Of a DNA stretch of 64,000 nucleotides, positions 19,441 to 27,865 are shown in pieces. The position numbers and the translations under genes were made by a program. The notes below the pieces were generated by a model. The model was not told the DNA's origin, did no database searches, and saw only the letters and a program-made list of their open reading frames with translations. How positions within the stretch are numbered: the first letter of the stretch is position 1; each line of letters starts with the position of its first letter. Source of the DNA: Saccharopolyspora hordei (GTDB taxonomy: Bacteria > Actinomycetota > Actinomycetes > Mycobacteriales > Pseudonocardiaceae). The stretch lies in contig NZ_JACCFJ010000001.1 in the NCBI RefSeq assembly GCF_013410345.1, forward strand, positions 4,005,001 through 4,069,000, read 5' to 3'.

Positions 19441-19650
19441 GCCTGCCTCCCCTCGTCCGGCTTGTCGCCGACGACGATCACCAGCGCCCGACCGGTTCGG
19501 TCGGGGCCGCGAACCGCCCCGCCGACCGCGGTCCGGTAGCACCGACGCATCGGCAGTCACCCGCTGAATCACACCGGGGCGATTTCGCTCAACCCGACGG
19601 TATGCCTGCCTCGCGGGGAGGTCAACGCGACGCGCGGGCACCCGGACGAG

Positions 19651-19684
19651 CCGGCCCCCGCCTGCGGGCGCAGGCGGGGGCCGG
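19651..19684 (-). terminator. Hairpin terminator after the DUF151 gene
   Basis: A perfect 15-bp stem (19651-19665 with 19670-19684) and a four-base loop lie 27 bases after the DUF151 stop and well before the MerR gene, so the MerR gene probably has its own promoter. Confidence 0.8.
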
Positions 19685-19710
19685 TGCTGCTCCTACCGGT
19701 GCGCGGACCC

Positions 19711-20193
19711 TCAGGTGTCCGCGCCGCGGAAGTCCTCCGGGGAGACCGAGTCGAGGAACTCGCGGAACTTCTCGACCTCGTCCTCCTGCTCGTCCGGGAT
19801 GATCAACCCGGCTTCGTCGAGCACCGACTCGTCGGCGTGGATCGGCACCCCGACGCGCAGCGCCAGGGCCACCGAGTCGCTCGGCCGCGCCGACACCCGG
19901 ACGTCCCCGTCGAACACCAGCTCGGCGAAGAAGGTGCCTTCCTGCAGATCGGTGATCCGGACCTGCTCGAGGTCGCGACCCAGGGCGCCGATGACGTCCT
20001 TGAGCAGGTCGTGGGTCAGCGGTCGCTGCGGCCGCACGCCCTGCTGCTCGAGCGCGATGGCCGTCGCCTCCACCGAGCCGATCCAGATCGGCAGGTAGCG
20101 CTCGCCGTGCGCCTCGCGCAACAGCAGGATCGGCTGGTTGGCTGGTAGTTCCACTCGCACGCCGACGACGCGCATCTCGCTGCTCATCGTCAC
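19711..20193 (-). CDS. Bifunctional nuclease domain protein (DUF151, Rv1829 type)
   Basis: A 160-residue protein that matches the BFN/DUF151 family: NQPILLLREAHGERYLPIWI near residue 20, IALEQQGVRPQRPLTHDLL near residue 47, and ARPSDSVALALRVGVPI near residue 102, followed by an acidic C-terminal tail with DEQEDEVEKFREFL. Plant relatives have dual nuclease activity; the bacterial role is uncertain. The GTG at 20193 follows GGAGGAGG closely, and an ATG six bases on is equally good. In mycobacteria the family sits between garA/FtsR and the Rv1830 MerR gene, as seen here except that FtsR is absent. Confidence 0.88.
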   Translation of the reverse strand: MTMSSEMRVVGVRVELPANQPILLLREAHGERYLPIWIGSVEATAIALEQQGVRPQRPLTHDLLKDVIGALGRDLEQVRITDLQEGTFFAELVFDGDVRVSARPSDSVALALRVGVPIHADESVLDEAGLIIPDEQEDEVEKFREFLDSVSPEDFRGADT

Positions 20194-20523
20194 ATCGCCT
20201 CCTCCAGCGCGCCGAAGCGTGGCATCCCCATCGAGGATCGCGCACCGGCGCTTTCGACGCTACCCGCGATACGGCGGCTACGCCCATCCCTCGGCGGCCC
20301 GACCGACCGCCGCTGCCACAGCTCTCCCGCCGGAACACCGACCCGGACGCTGGACCCGAACCGCTGGCTGCGCTCGTCGTAGAGCGGTACCAGCACGATA
20401 CACCCGCCAGGGCCCCTGGCGGACCGCTGCGGAGGAAGCCGCTGGAACATCAGAACCGGTTGCGCTGCCGGGAGATTCCCGGACTCGGATGCCGCCGACC
20501 CCGGTCGCGCACGTACCGCGACG
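20194..20523. other. Gene-free spacer where mycobacterial relatives carry an FtsR (Rv1828) MerR gene
   Basis: The 330 bases between the garA terminator and the DUF151 start contain no reading frame that resembles a known protein; the one long minus frame (20190-20450) shows no MerR helix-turn-helix. The space is too short for the roughly 250-codon FtsR gene found here in mycobacteria. It should hold the promoter of the DUF151 gene. Confidence 0.55.
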
Positions 20524-20564
20524 CGTCAGCGGGGCGGCGCCGGGATGGCGTCGCCCCGCTGACG
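20524..20564 (-). terminator. Hairpin terminator after garA
   Basis: A 13-bp perfect stem CGTCAGCGGGGCG/CGCCCCGCTGACG with a 15-base loop lies just past the garA stop on the minus strand. Confidence 0.78.
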
Positions 20565-20586
20565 GGTCGGAAGTCGGGGTCCGGGC

Positions 20587-21045
20587 TCAGCGCCCGCCTT
20601 CGACCGGCCCGGTCAGGAACACCAACCGGAACTTGCCGATCTGCACCTCGTCGCCGTTGGCCAGGACCGAGGTGTCCACCGGTTCCCGGTTGACGTAGGT
20701 GCCGTTGAGGCTGCCGACGTCGACGACCACGAAGTCGTTGCCCTCACGCCGGAACTCGGCGTGCCGACGGGAAACCGTGACGTCGTCGAGGAAGATGTCG
20801 CTGTCCGGGTGCCGACCCGCGCTGGTGGTCTCCCGGTCCAGCAAGAACCGCGAGCCCGCGTTCGGACCGCGCTTGACGACCAGCAATGCCGACCCAGCGG
20901 GCAGTGCATCGACCCCGGACGCGGCGGCGGGCTCCGGGGCCGGGCTCTCGGTGCTCTCCTGCTCCGAGAGGAAGGGCCTGAAGACCGAGGTGGTCTCCGG
21001 TGACTGCTCCGGCGGGACGTCGCCGAAGCCGCTGTTCTGGCTCAC
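20587..21045 (-). CDS. garA: FHA-domain regulator GarA/OdhI
   Basis: A 152-residue protein with an N-terminal phospho-site motif ETTSVFRPF (Thr18/Thr19), the target of PknB/PknG-type kinases in mycobacteria and corynebacteria, and a C-terminal FHA domain (about 50-145) with TSAGRHPDSDIFLDD, SRRHAEF and GSLNGTYVN. Unphosphorylated GarA is known to inhibit 2-oxoglutarate dehydrogenase and to act on glutamate enzymes; phosphorylation makes the tail bind its own FHA domain. GTG 21045 has GGAGAG before it. It lies between gcvH and DUF151 on the same strand, 132 bases after gcvH. Confidence 0.93.
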   Translation of the reverse strand: MSQNSGFGDVPPEQSPETTSVFRPFLSEQESTESPAPEPAAASGVDALPAGSALLVVKRGPNAGSRFLLDRETTSAGRHPDSDIFLDDVTVSRRHAEFRREGNDFVVVDVGSLNGTYVNREPVDTSVLANGDEVQIGKFRLVFLTGPVEGGR

Positions 21046-21177
21046 CTGAGCTCTCCTCCACGCGGATAGATCGTGCCAAGTATGTGCCCAACGTACCGTG
21101 CCTGGGCAGGCGTGGGACGCGGACCTCCCGACATTCTCCCCGGCAACCCCGACAGATCGACGATCTTGCCTGGTCGA

Positions 21178-21561
21178 TCAGCTCTCGATCAGCTTCTGGT
21201 AGGCCTCGGCGTCGAGCAGGCCGGTCAGCTGCTCCGGGTCGGCCAGCTTGATCTCGACCATCCAGCCGCCGTCCAGCGGCTCCGAGTTGACCAGCTCGGG
21301 CTGGTCCTCCAGGCCCTCGTTGCGGGCGGTCACCTCACCGGTGACGGGCGCGTAGATGTCCGAGACGCTCTTGGTCGACTCGACCTCGCCCAGCGACTCC
21401 CCCTTGGAGACCTGCTGCCCCACCTCGGGCAGCTGCACGAAGACCACGTCTCCGAGCTGCTGCTGGGCGTACTCGGTGATCCCGACGCGCACGGTGTCCT
21501 CGCCGGTGCGCTGGACCCACTCGTGCTCTTCGGTGTACTTGATCTCGTCCGGGGCCGCCAC
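21178..21561 (-). CDS. gcvH: Glycine cleavage system H protein
   Basis: A 127-residue lipoyl carrier. The family opening IKYTEEHEWVQ is near residue 8, and the lipoyl lysine sits in GEVESTKSVSDIYAPVTGEV near residue 65. It shuttles the aminomethyl group between GcvP, GcvT and GcvL in the cytoplasm. GTG 21561 is used, with AGGAAGG upstream; the longer frame to 21591 adds residues not found in the family. It is followed by garA, the arrangement seen in mycobacteria, while gcvP is 2.7 kb downstream behind other genes and its own riboswitch. Confidence 0.94.
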   Translation of the reverse strand: MAAPDEIKYTEEHEWVQRTGEDTVRVGITEYAQQQLGDVVFVQLPEVGQQVSKGESLGEVESTKSVSDIYAPVTGEVTARNEGLEDQPELVNSEPLDGGWMVEIKLADPEQLTGLLDAEAYQKLIES

Positions 21562-21702
21562 GTGGTCCCGCCTTCCTCGTCCACTCGTCACTCTCAGGTC
21601 TCCGACCGCGCGTCGCCCGCGTGATCGGCTCGGCGAGCGTATGCATCGCGCGGTGCCGCCCGCAAGGCGACCCAGGTAACACCACCGGAGGTGCGGAACC
21701 GA

Positions 21703-22395
21703 CTACGGCGTCCTGGCGCGCGCCCGGTGCACCGCGACCACCACCTGTCCCAGGTAGAGCACCCCGGCCCACAGGTACAGCGCGCCGCCCCAGCAGGTGA
21801 AGGCGTAGGCGACCGGGCGCACCACCTCGGACAGCGGGAAGTCTTCCTGCACCAGCAGCAACAGCGGGAACGCGTACATCAGGCAGAACGTCGCGGCCTT
21901 GCCGAGGTAGTGCACCTCGGGCGGCTCGTAGCCGTGCCAGCGCAGCACCGGCAGGCACAGCGTCAGCACCGCGTCCCGCAGCACGAGCGCGGCGGCGACC
22001 CACCAGGGCACCACGTCACGCAGCACGAAGGCCACCAGGGTGGCGACGATGTAGAGCCGGTCGGCGGCCGGGTCGAGCAGCTCGCCGAGGCGGCTGTACT
22101 GGTTCAGCCAGCGGGCGAGCTTGCCGTCGAGCCAGTCGGTGAGACCGCTGACCACCAGCACGAGCAGGGCCAGCACGTCGGCCCGGGGGCCGAGCAGCAG
22201 CCAGAGGAACAGGGGCACGCCCGCCAGGCGGAGCACGCTGAGCAGGTTCGGCAGTGTCCACCATGGATCGGCCCACACCCCGGCGGCGACTTCGCGGATC
22301 CGGGCCATGCCGGGGTCCGGGCGGTGTTCCGGTGAGTGACCGGGGTCGCCCCCGCTCGTGGTGTTCTCCGTGGTGCGCTCGGCGTCCTGCACCAC
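21703..22395 (-). CDS. CDP-alcohol phosphatidyltransferase family protein (PgsA2-like)
   Basis: A 230-residue membrane enzyme. The catalytic CDP-alcohol phosphotransferase motif is present, with DWLDGKLARW followed by SRLGELLDPAADRL, which fits DGxxARx8GxxxDxxxD. Several helices follow. The family joins a CDP-linked lipid to an alcohol such as glycerol phosphate or inositol phosphate. Mycobacteria have PgsA2 a few genes upstream of gcvH, so the place fits, but the acceptor alcohol is not visible from sequence. GTG 22395 follows GGGGAGGCTC. It may be cotranscribed with gcvH 141 bases on. Confidence 0.82.
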   Translation of the reverse strand: MVQDAERTTENTTSGGDPGHSPEHRPDPGMARIREVAAGVWADPWWTLPNLLSVLRLAGVPLFLWLLLGPRADVLALLVLVVSGLTDWLDGKLARWLNQYSRLGELLDPAADRLYIVATLVAFVLRDVVPWWVAAALVLRDAVLTLCLPVLRWHGYEPPEVHYLGKAATFCLMYAFPLLLLVQEDFPLSEVVRPVAYAFTCWGGALYLWAGVLYLGQVVVAVHRARARTP

Positions 22396-22558
22396 GAGCC
22401 TCCCCTGATCGGTTGTGCGTGCTACCCCAGATGCACAGCTGCGCATCCCCTCGGGCTCAGGATCTCACATTCGGCGCACGGCACAGGGGGCGGCCGGGCC
22501 CCGCCGCGCGTGGTCGTCGATCGGGCCAGGTGCGCGGCGGAGCCCGGGGCGAGCGTGA

Positions 22559-22795
22559 TCAGACGGGGGTGCGGCTCCAGCCGCGACGCCGGAGCTCGGC
22601 GTCGGTGAGGAACCGGGCCCGCCCGCGGTCGTCGACGCCGGCCCAGCGGGCGCCGGCGGAGCCCTCGAGCACGTAGGAATGGCCACCGCTCCACACCACG
22701 CTCCAGGGCGTGGTGGGGAGGTCGGCCGACGTGGTCGGGCTCGAGTCGACCTGGCTGGTGGATGCCTCGGCGGACTGGGCCGGTTCCGTGCTCAT
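22559..22795 (-). CDS. Small hypothetical protein
   Basis: A 78-residue protein with a Ser/Thr-rich N-terminal tail and a compact C-terminal part WSVVWSGGHSYVLEG then RARFLTDAELRRRGWSR. I do not recognise the family. A strong ribosome site (GGAGGTGCTGCAACG) stands right before the ATG at 22795, which supports a real gene. It lies between the divergent PrpE-type synthetase gene and the PgsA-like gene. Confidence 0.6.
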   Translation of the reverse strand: MSTEPAQSAEASTSQVDSSPTTSADLPTTPWSVVWSGGHSYVLEGSAGARWAGVDDRGRARFLTDAELRRRGWSRTPV

Positions 22796-23106
22796 CGTTG
22801 CAGCACCTCCGTCTTCTGCTCCTGTTGTCGGGGAGGAGCACTCGTTCGTTAGCCCGATCGCAGGCGTCTGCCCGATTGTCACCACGCGTGCGCGCCGCGT
22901 CATGGCGAGCGCCCGCCGCAGCGCCCAGTGGACGCGATCCGTCGCCGAACTGCGTCCGGGCGATCCGCCGGGCACAACGCCCGGCCGAACTCCGGCGCAC
23001 CGCTCACCGGGCGCCGAACGCGGTGCGTGACGGCCCTGGCGCACGGGGTGGCTGTGCGGTAGGACGTCAGGGCAACGAGCGCGGGACGTGCAGGAGGTTT
23101 GTGGTC
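22796..23106. other. 311-base divergent spacer
   Basis: This gap separates the small hypothetical gene from the acyl-CoA synthetase gene. I see no protein-like frame and no convincing hairpin or operator, only the AGGAGG ribosome site of the synthetase at 23091-23097. Promoters of both genes must lie here. Confidence 0.5.
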
Positions 23107-24987
23107 ATGGGTGCCTACGCCGAGGCCCACCGGAAGAGCTTGACCGACCCGGAGGGTTTCTGGCTCGACGCTGCGACGGCGATCGAGTGGGTGCGCGAGC
23201 CGACGCGCGCCGTGGACTCCGACGCCGCCCCGTTCTTCCGCTGGTTCCCCGACGGGCAGCTCAACACCTGCTTCAACGCGCTGGACCGGCACGTCCGCGA
23301 CGGGCGCGGGGAGCAGACGGCGCTGATCTGGGACTCGGCGATGACCGGGCAGGTGGCTCGCTGGACCTACCGGGAGCTGCTGGAGGAGGTGGCGCTGTTC
23401 GCCGGGGCGCTGCGGGCGCAGGGCGTGGAGCGCGGCGACCGCGTGGTGATCTACCTGCCGATGGTCCCCGAGGCCGTGGTGGCGATGCTGGCCTGCGCCC
23501 GCATCGGCGCGGTGCACTCGGTGGTCTTCGGCGGCTTCGCGCCGAAGGAGCTGGCCGCGCGCATCGAGGACGCCCGGCCGACGGTGGTCGTCGCGGCGTC
23601 CTGCGGGCTGGAGCCGAACCGGGTCGTCGAGTACAAGCCGATCGTCGACGAGGCGCTGCGGATGACCGAGCACCAGCCGCGCCGGGTGATCGTGCTGCAG
23701 CGCGAGCAGGCGCGCGCCGAGCTCGGCGAGCGGGACGTGGACTGGGAGGAGGCGCTGGCGCAGGCCGAGCCGGCCGAGTGCGTGCCGGTCGCGGCGACCG
23801 ACCCGCTGTACGTGCTGTACACGTCCGGCACCACGGGCCGCCCGAAGGGCGTGGTGCGGGACAACGGCGGGCACGCGGTGGCGCTGCGCTGGTCGATGGC
23901 CAACATCTACGACATCGGCCCGGGCGACGTGTTCTGGACGGCCTCCGACGTCGGATGGGTGGTGGGCCACTCCTACATCGTCTACGCGCCGCTGCTGACC
24001 GGGGCCACGACGGTGGTCTACGAGGGCAAGCCCGTCGGCACGCCGGACGCGGGCGCGTTCTGGCGGGTCATCTCCGACCACGGGGTCAAGGCGCTGTTCA
24101 CCGCCCCGACCGCGTTCCGCGCGATCAAGCGGGTGGACCCGGACGCCGAGCTGCTCCGCAAGCACGACACCTCCAGCCTGCGGACGCTGTTCCTGGCCGG
24201 GGAGCGGCTGGACCCGGAGACCTACCACTGGGCGTGCGAGCACCTCGGCGTGCCGGTGATCGACCACTGGTGGCAGACCGAGACCGGCTGGCCGATCTGC
24301 GCGAACCTGCGCGGGCTGGAGCCGATGCCGGTCAAGCCCGGATCGCCGACGGTGCCGGTGCCCGGCTACGACGTGGTGGTGCTGGACCAGGCGGGCAACC
24401 CGCTGCCGCCGGGGCGGGACGGCGCGATCTGCATCCGGTTGCCGCTGCCGCCGGGCACGCTGCCCACGCTGTGGGGCGACGACGAGCGGTTCCGCGAGTC
24501 GTACCTGTCGCGCTACCCCGGCTACTACCTCACCGGCGACAACGGCTACGTCGACGAGGACGGGTACGTGTTCGTGATGGGCCGCACCGACGACGTGATC
24601 AACGTCGCGGGCCACCGGTTGTCCACCGGCTCGATGGAGGCGGTGCTGGCGGCGCACCCGGCGGTCGCCGAGTGCGCGGTGATCGGGGTCCGGGACTCGC
24701 TCAAGGGCCAGGTGCCGCGAGGGCTCGTGGTGCTCAAGTCCGGCGTCGAGGTCGATCCGGACCAGCTGCGCGCGGAGCTGGTCGCGGCGGTGCGCGAGCA
24801 GATCGGACCGGTGGCGGCGTTCCGCGAGGTGCTCGTCGTCGACGGGCTGCCCAAGACGCGCTCGGGGAAGATCCTGCGCAAGTCGATGCGCGAGATCGCC
24901 GACACCGGCGACACCACCGTGCCGTCGACGATCGAGGACCCGGCGGTCCTGGAGCGTCTGCGGCCGGCCCTGCGCGGCGAGGGCTGA
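23107..24987 (+). CDS. Acyl-CoA synthetase, PrpE/ACSS3 type (propionyl-CoA synthetase-like)
   Basis: A 626-residue AMP-forming synthetase. The AMP-binding P-loop is YTSGTTGRPKGVVRDNGGHA near residue 238; YLTGDNGYVDEDGYVFVMGR near residue 475 gives the hinge; and the acylated lysine lies in PKTRSGKILRKSMREI near residue 584. The REVYKP-like and RDNGGH features place it with propionyl-CoA synthetase PrpE rather than acetyl-CoA synthetase Acs, but acyl preference must be tested. The ATG at 23107 is nine bases after AGGAGG; a GTG at 23101 is possible. It is followed by a long terminator hairpin. Confidence 0.82.
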   Translation: MGAYAEAHRKSLTDPEGFWLDAATAIEWVREPTRAVDSDAAPFFRWFPDGQLNTCFNALDRHVRDGRGEQTALIWDSAMTGQVARWTYRELLEEVALFAGALRAQGVERGDRVVIYLPMVPEAVVAMLACARIGAVHSVVFGGFAPKELAARIEDARPTVVVAASCGLEPNRVVEYKPIVDEALRMTEHQPRRVIVLQREQARAELGERDVDWEEALAQAEPAECVPVAATDPLYVLYTSGTTGRPKGVVRDNGGHAVALRWSMANIYDIGPGDVFWTASDVGWVVGHSYIVYAPLLTGATTVVYEGKPVGTPDAGAFWRVISDHGVKALFTAPTAFRAIKRVDPDAELLRKHDTSSLRTLFLAGERLDPETYHWACEHLGVPVIDHWWQTETGWPICANLRGLEPMPVKPGSPTVPVPGYDVVVLDQAGNPLPPGRDGAICIRLPLPPGTLPTLWGDDERFRESYLSRYPGYYLTGDNGYVDEDGYVFVMGRTDDVINVAGHRLSTGSMEAVLAAHPAVAECAVIGVRDSLKGQVPRGLVVLKSGVEVDPDQLRAELVAAVREQIGPVAAFREVLVVDGLPKTRSGKILRKSMREIADTGDTTVPSTIEDPAVLERLRPALRGEG

Positions 24988-24994
24988 CGCGCGT

Positions 24995-25032
24995 CGCGGC
25001 GGCTCCCGGCACGTGCGCCGGGGGCCGCCGCG
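24995..25032 (+). terminator. Hairpin terminator after the acyl-CoA synthetase
   Basis: A 16-bp stem with one G-T pair (24995-25010 with 25017-25032) around loop ACGTGC begins eight bases after the stop codon. Confidence 0.85.
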
Positions 25033-25063
25033 ATGCGTCCGTTCGGAGGCTCCCCCGGCCGAA

Positions 25064-25079
25064 GTTGGTCTATACCTTT
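25064..25079. promoter_or_regulatory. DasR/NagR-like operator (dre) before the hexosaminidase gene
   Basis: The core TGGTCTATACCT (25066-25077) differs from the DasR consensus TGGTCTAGACCA at two of twelve positions. DasR, a GntR regulator of N-acetylglucosamine use in actinomycetes, represses chitin-related genes. The site lies about 40 bases before the GH20 start, which suits repression by blocking the promoter. Confidence 0.7.
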
Positions 25080-25117
25080 GTGTGCACCGCTTGCGCGACT
25101 CCGAGGAGCGAACGCAC

Positions 25118-26695
25118 ATGATCCCTCGACCAACGGTGCGCCGGGCCGCACTCGCCGTGGCGGCCGGTGCGCTGGTCGCCGGGGCCACCGTCCCGGCCAC
25201 CGCCGCACCGGCCGTGGCGAACTCCACGATCGACAACGTCATCCCCGCGCCCGAATCGGTGCGACCGGACCCGGCGACGACCTTCGAGCTGACCGAGCAG
25301 ACCTCGATCCGGGCGTCCGGTGACGCCGCCGGCGTCGGCGAGTACCTCGCCGAGGTCCTGCGCCCCGCCACCGGCTTCGCGCTGCCGGTCGACGGTGGCG
25401 AGCCCGACGGCGGTGACATCGCGCTGCAGCTCGACGACAGCACCGGGCTCAGCCCGTCCGGCTACCGGCTGCGGGTGACCGGCGAGACCGTCGACCTGCG
25501 CGCGGCCAGCGCCGAAGGGCTGTTCAACGGCGTGCAGACGCTGCGGCAGCTGCTGCCCGCCGCGATCGAGAGCCCCGCCCCGCAGCCCGGCCCGTGGCCG
25601 GTGCCCGGCGGCGAGATCACCGACCAGCCGCGGTTCGAGCACCGGGCCGCGATGCTCGACGTGGCGCGGCACTTCTTCTCCGTGGACGAGGTCAAGCGCT
25701 ACATCGACCAGATCGCCCGGTACAAGATCAACCGGCTGCACCTGCACCTGTCCGACGACCAGGGCTGGCGCATCCAGATCGACAGCTGGCCGCGGCTGGC
25801 CGAGTACGGCGGCAGCACCGAGGTCGGTGGCGGCCCGGGCGGGTACTACACCAAGCAGGACTACGCCGAGATCGTCGAGCACGCCGCGTCGCGGCACGTC
25901 GTGGTGGTCCCGGAGATCGACATGCCGGGGCACACCAACGCCGCGCTGGCCTCCTACGCCGAGCTGAACTGCGACGGGGTCGCGCCACCGCTGTACACCG
26001 GCATCGAGGTCGGCTTCAGCTCGCTGTGCGTGGGCAAGGAGATCACCTACCGGTTCGTCGAGGACGTGATCCGGGAACTGGCCGAGATGACTCCCGGCCC
26101 GTACCTGCACATCGGCGGCGACGAGGCCGACTCGACCACCGACGAGGACTACCGGGCGTTCCTCTCCCGGGTGCTGCCGCTGGTCGAGAAGTACGGCAAG
26201 ACCCCGGTCGGCTGGCACGACTACGGCAAGGCCGCCCCGCAGGGCGGAGCGGTGCTGCAGTACTGGGGCACCACCAACGCCGACCCGCTGCTGCCGGAGG
26301 CGGTGGCCCGCGGCAACAAGATCCTGGTGTCGCCGGCCAACAAGTCCTACTTGGACATGAAGTACGACGAGAACACCCCGCTGGGCCTGCAGTGGGCCGG
26401 GTTCATCGAGGTCGCCGACGCCTACGGCTGGGACCCGGGCAGCTACCTGCAGGACGTGCCGGAGGAGGCCGTCCTGGGCGTGGAAGCGCCGCTGTGGTCG
26501 GAGACCCTGGAGAACTCCGAGCACATCGAGTTCATGGCCTTCCCCCGGCTGCCGGCGATCGCCGAACTGGCCTGGTCCCCGGCGTCGGCCCACGACTGGG
26601 AGTCGTTCGCCCAGCGCCTGGCCACGCACGGACCCCGGCTGGCGGCCTCCGGCATCGACTTCTACCGGTCCCCGCAGGTCCCGTGGGAGGAGTGA
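25118..26695 (+). CDS. Secreted beta-N-acetylhexosaminidase (GH20)
   Basis: A 525-residue exported enzyme: signal peptide with basic start MIPRPTVRRA, a hydrophobic core and a TAAPAVANS cleavage area (residues 1-36), a GH20b N-terminal domain, and the TIM-barrel catalytic domain. The catalytic Asp-Glu pair lies in YLHIGGDEADSTTDED near residue 332, and LHLHLSDDQGWRIQI near residue 210 is also characteristic. It releases N-acetylglucosamine from chitin oligomers or cell-wall glycans outside the cell. The DasR-like operator upstream supports a chitin/GlcNAc role. ATG 25118 follows GAGGAG. Confidence 0.9.
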   Translation: MIPRPTVRRAALAVAAGALVAGATVPATAAPAVANSTIDNVIPAPESVRPDPATTFELTEQTSIRASGDAAGVGEYLAEVLRPATGFALPVDGGEPDGGDIALQLDDSTGLSPSGYRLRVTGETVDLRAASAEGLFNGVQTLRQLLPAAIESPAPQPGPWPVPGGEITDQPRFEHRAAMLDVARHFFSVDEVKRYIDQIARYKINRLHLHLSDDQGWRIQIDSWPRLAEYGGSTEVGGGPGGYYTKQDYAEIVEHAASRHVVVVPEIDMPGHTNAALASYAELNCDGVAPPLYTGIEVGFSSLCVGKEITYRFVEDVIRELAEMTPGPYLHIGGDEADSTTDEDYRAFLSRVLPLVEKYGKTPVGWHDYGKAAPQGGAVLQYWGTTNADPLLPEAVARGNKILVSPANKSYLDMKYDENTPLGLQWAGFIEVADAYGWDPGSYLQDVPEEAVLGVEAPLWSETLENSEHIEFMAFPRLPAIAELAWSPASAHDWESFAQRLATHGPRLAASGIDFYRSPQVPWEE

Positions 26696-26717
26696 CCGAC
26701 CAGGACCGATGACACCC

Positions 26718-26750
26718 GACGGACCGCGGCCACCGCAGCCGCGGTCCGTC
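26718..26750. terminator. Bidirectional hairpin terminator between GH20 and the DHB operon
   Basis: A perfect 13-bp stem GACGGACCGCGGC/GCCGCGGTCCGTC with loop CACCGCA sits between the convergent GH20 gene and the aryl-carrier gene. The rest of this 215-base gap shows no other feature I can support. Confidence 0.82.
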
Positions 26751-26910
26751 GCACACCAGGCCCCCGACACCCCGACGACCGGTCCTCACCCCACCCGGAG
26801 CCCAGGATCCCCGCGGTGTCAGTGGAAACCAGACGCCTCACTGTTCCAGGTGGCGAGCCGCGGGTGCTCCGCGGGCGCCGCGTGAGGCGAGCCCCGAAGG
26901 GACGGAGGAC

Positions 26911-27147
26911 TCAGCTCACCTTGGGTTCCAGGACCTCCCACCACTCCGCGAGGGTGGGTCGTTCGGCCAGGTCGGCGAAGGTGATCTCGACGCCCAGACG
27001 GCGCCACTTCTCCACCAGCGTCATGATCCGGACCGAGTCGAGGCCCCAGTCCATGAGGTTCTCCTCGTCGGTCAGCTCCGCCGGGTCCTCGTAGAGCAGC
27101 TCGGCGACCTGCTCCCGGACGTCCTCCAGCGTCAACTTCTGCGACAT
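26911..27147 (-). CDS. Stand-alone aryl carrier protein of the dihydroxybenzoate pathway
   Basis: A 78-residue carrier protein equal to the C-terminal domain of EntB/DhbB. The phosphopantetheine serine lies in NLMDWGLDSVRIMTLVEKW near residue 38; LTLEDVREQVAELL gives the first helix. It should be loaded with 2,3-dihydroxybenzoate by the DhbE-like ligase and hand it to a siderophore synthetase. In most bacteria this domain is fused to isochorismatase; here it is a separate gene 27 bases behind it. ATG 27147 is preferred over GTG 27153 by ribosome-site spacing. It is the last gene of the operon. Confidence 0.88.
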   Translation of the reverse strand: MSQKLTLEDVREQVAELLYEDPAELTDEENLMDWGLDSVRIMTLVEKWRRLGVEITFADLAERPTLAEWWEVLEPKVS

Positions 27148-27174
27148 TCCCACGCACTCCCCTACGAAGATCTG

Positions 27175-27828
27175 TCAGGCCACTTCGGACTCGCGTGCCG
27201 CGAGGTCCTGCGCCAACCGCTCCGCGGTGTCGACCACCGCGCACCGCTTGGCCGCGTAGTCCAGCGCCATCCGGTGCTCCTCCAGCGAGAAGTCCGCGAC
27301 GGCGTCGGCGACCAGGAACGCCTGCACCTCCTGCTGGAAGGCCTCGGCGGCGGTCATCAGGCACCCGATGTGCGCGTAGACGCCCGTGATGATCAGCTGG
27401 TCGCGTCCCCAGTCCCGCAGCATCTGCCGCAGGTCGGTGCGCTGGAAGGCGCTGTAGCGCCACTTGGTCAGCAGCACGTCCCCGTCGGCGGGCGCGAGCT
27501 CGTCGATGATGGCTTCCTGCGCCGGGTCGGCCACGCCCGGTCCCCACCACTCCAGTTGCAGGCCGCGCTGTTCGGGCGTCTGCCCACCGGGCTGCGCGCA
27601 GTACACCACCGGCACGCCCGAGGCGCGGGCGCGGTCGCGCAGCAGCCGGATGTTGGGCACCACCACGTCCAGCGGTTCGCCTTCCCTGGGGAAGGCGTTG
27701 ACGAAGTGCCGTTCCATGTCGTGCACCAGCAGCACCGATCGGCTCGGCTCGGGCCGCCACGACACGCGGTTGTCCGGCAGCTCCTCCGGTGTCGGCACGC
27801 GGTAGGGCGGGATGGTCGGAAGCGCCAC
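27175..27828 (-). CDS. dhbB: Isochorismatase (DhbB/EntB N-terminal domain only)
   Basis: A 217-residue isochorismatase that hydrolyses isochorismate to 2,3-dihydro-2,3-dihydroxybenzoate and pyruvate. The active-site Asp lies in [16 protein letters not shown] near residue 36, the Lys in [12 protein letters not shown] near residue 121, and the [17 protein letters not shown] segment matches EntB. The usual C-terminal carrier domain is absent and is encoded by the next gene. The GTG start has AGGAGGAGC before it. Gap to the upstream ligase gene is 37 bases. Cytoplasmic. Confidence 0.92.
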   Translation of the reverse strand: MALPTIPPYRVPTPEELPDNRVSWRPEPSRSVLLVHDMERHFVNAFPREGEPLDVVVPNIRLLRDRARASGVPVVYCAQPGGQTPEQRGLQLEWWGPGVADPAQEAIIDELAPADGDVLLTKWRYSAFQRTDLRQMLRDWGRDQLIITGVYAHIGCLMTAAEAFQQEVQAFLVADAVADFSLEEHRMALDYAAKRCAVVDTAERLAQDLAARESEVA

Positions 27829-27865
27829 GGGCGAGCTCCTCCTGTGGTCGGTGGGGAGTGGACGG

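Noticed and set aside
20190..20450. Minus-strand frame of 86 codons between garA and DUF151, checked as a remnant of FtsR
   Set aside because: No HTH or MerR-like residues; composition looks non-coding.
22900..25443. A minus-strand frame of 847 codons opposite the acyl-CoA synthetase and GH20 genes
   Set aside because: Shadow frame, crossing a strong terminator and a promoter; arginine/alanine/histidine-rich with no motif.
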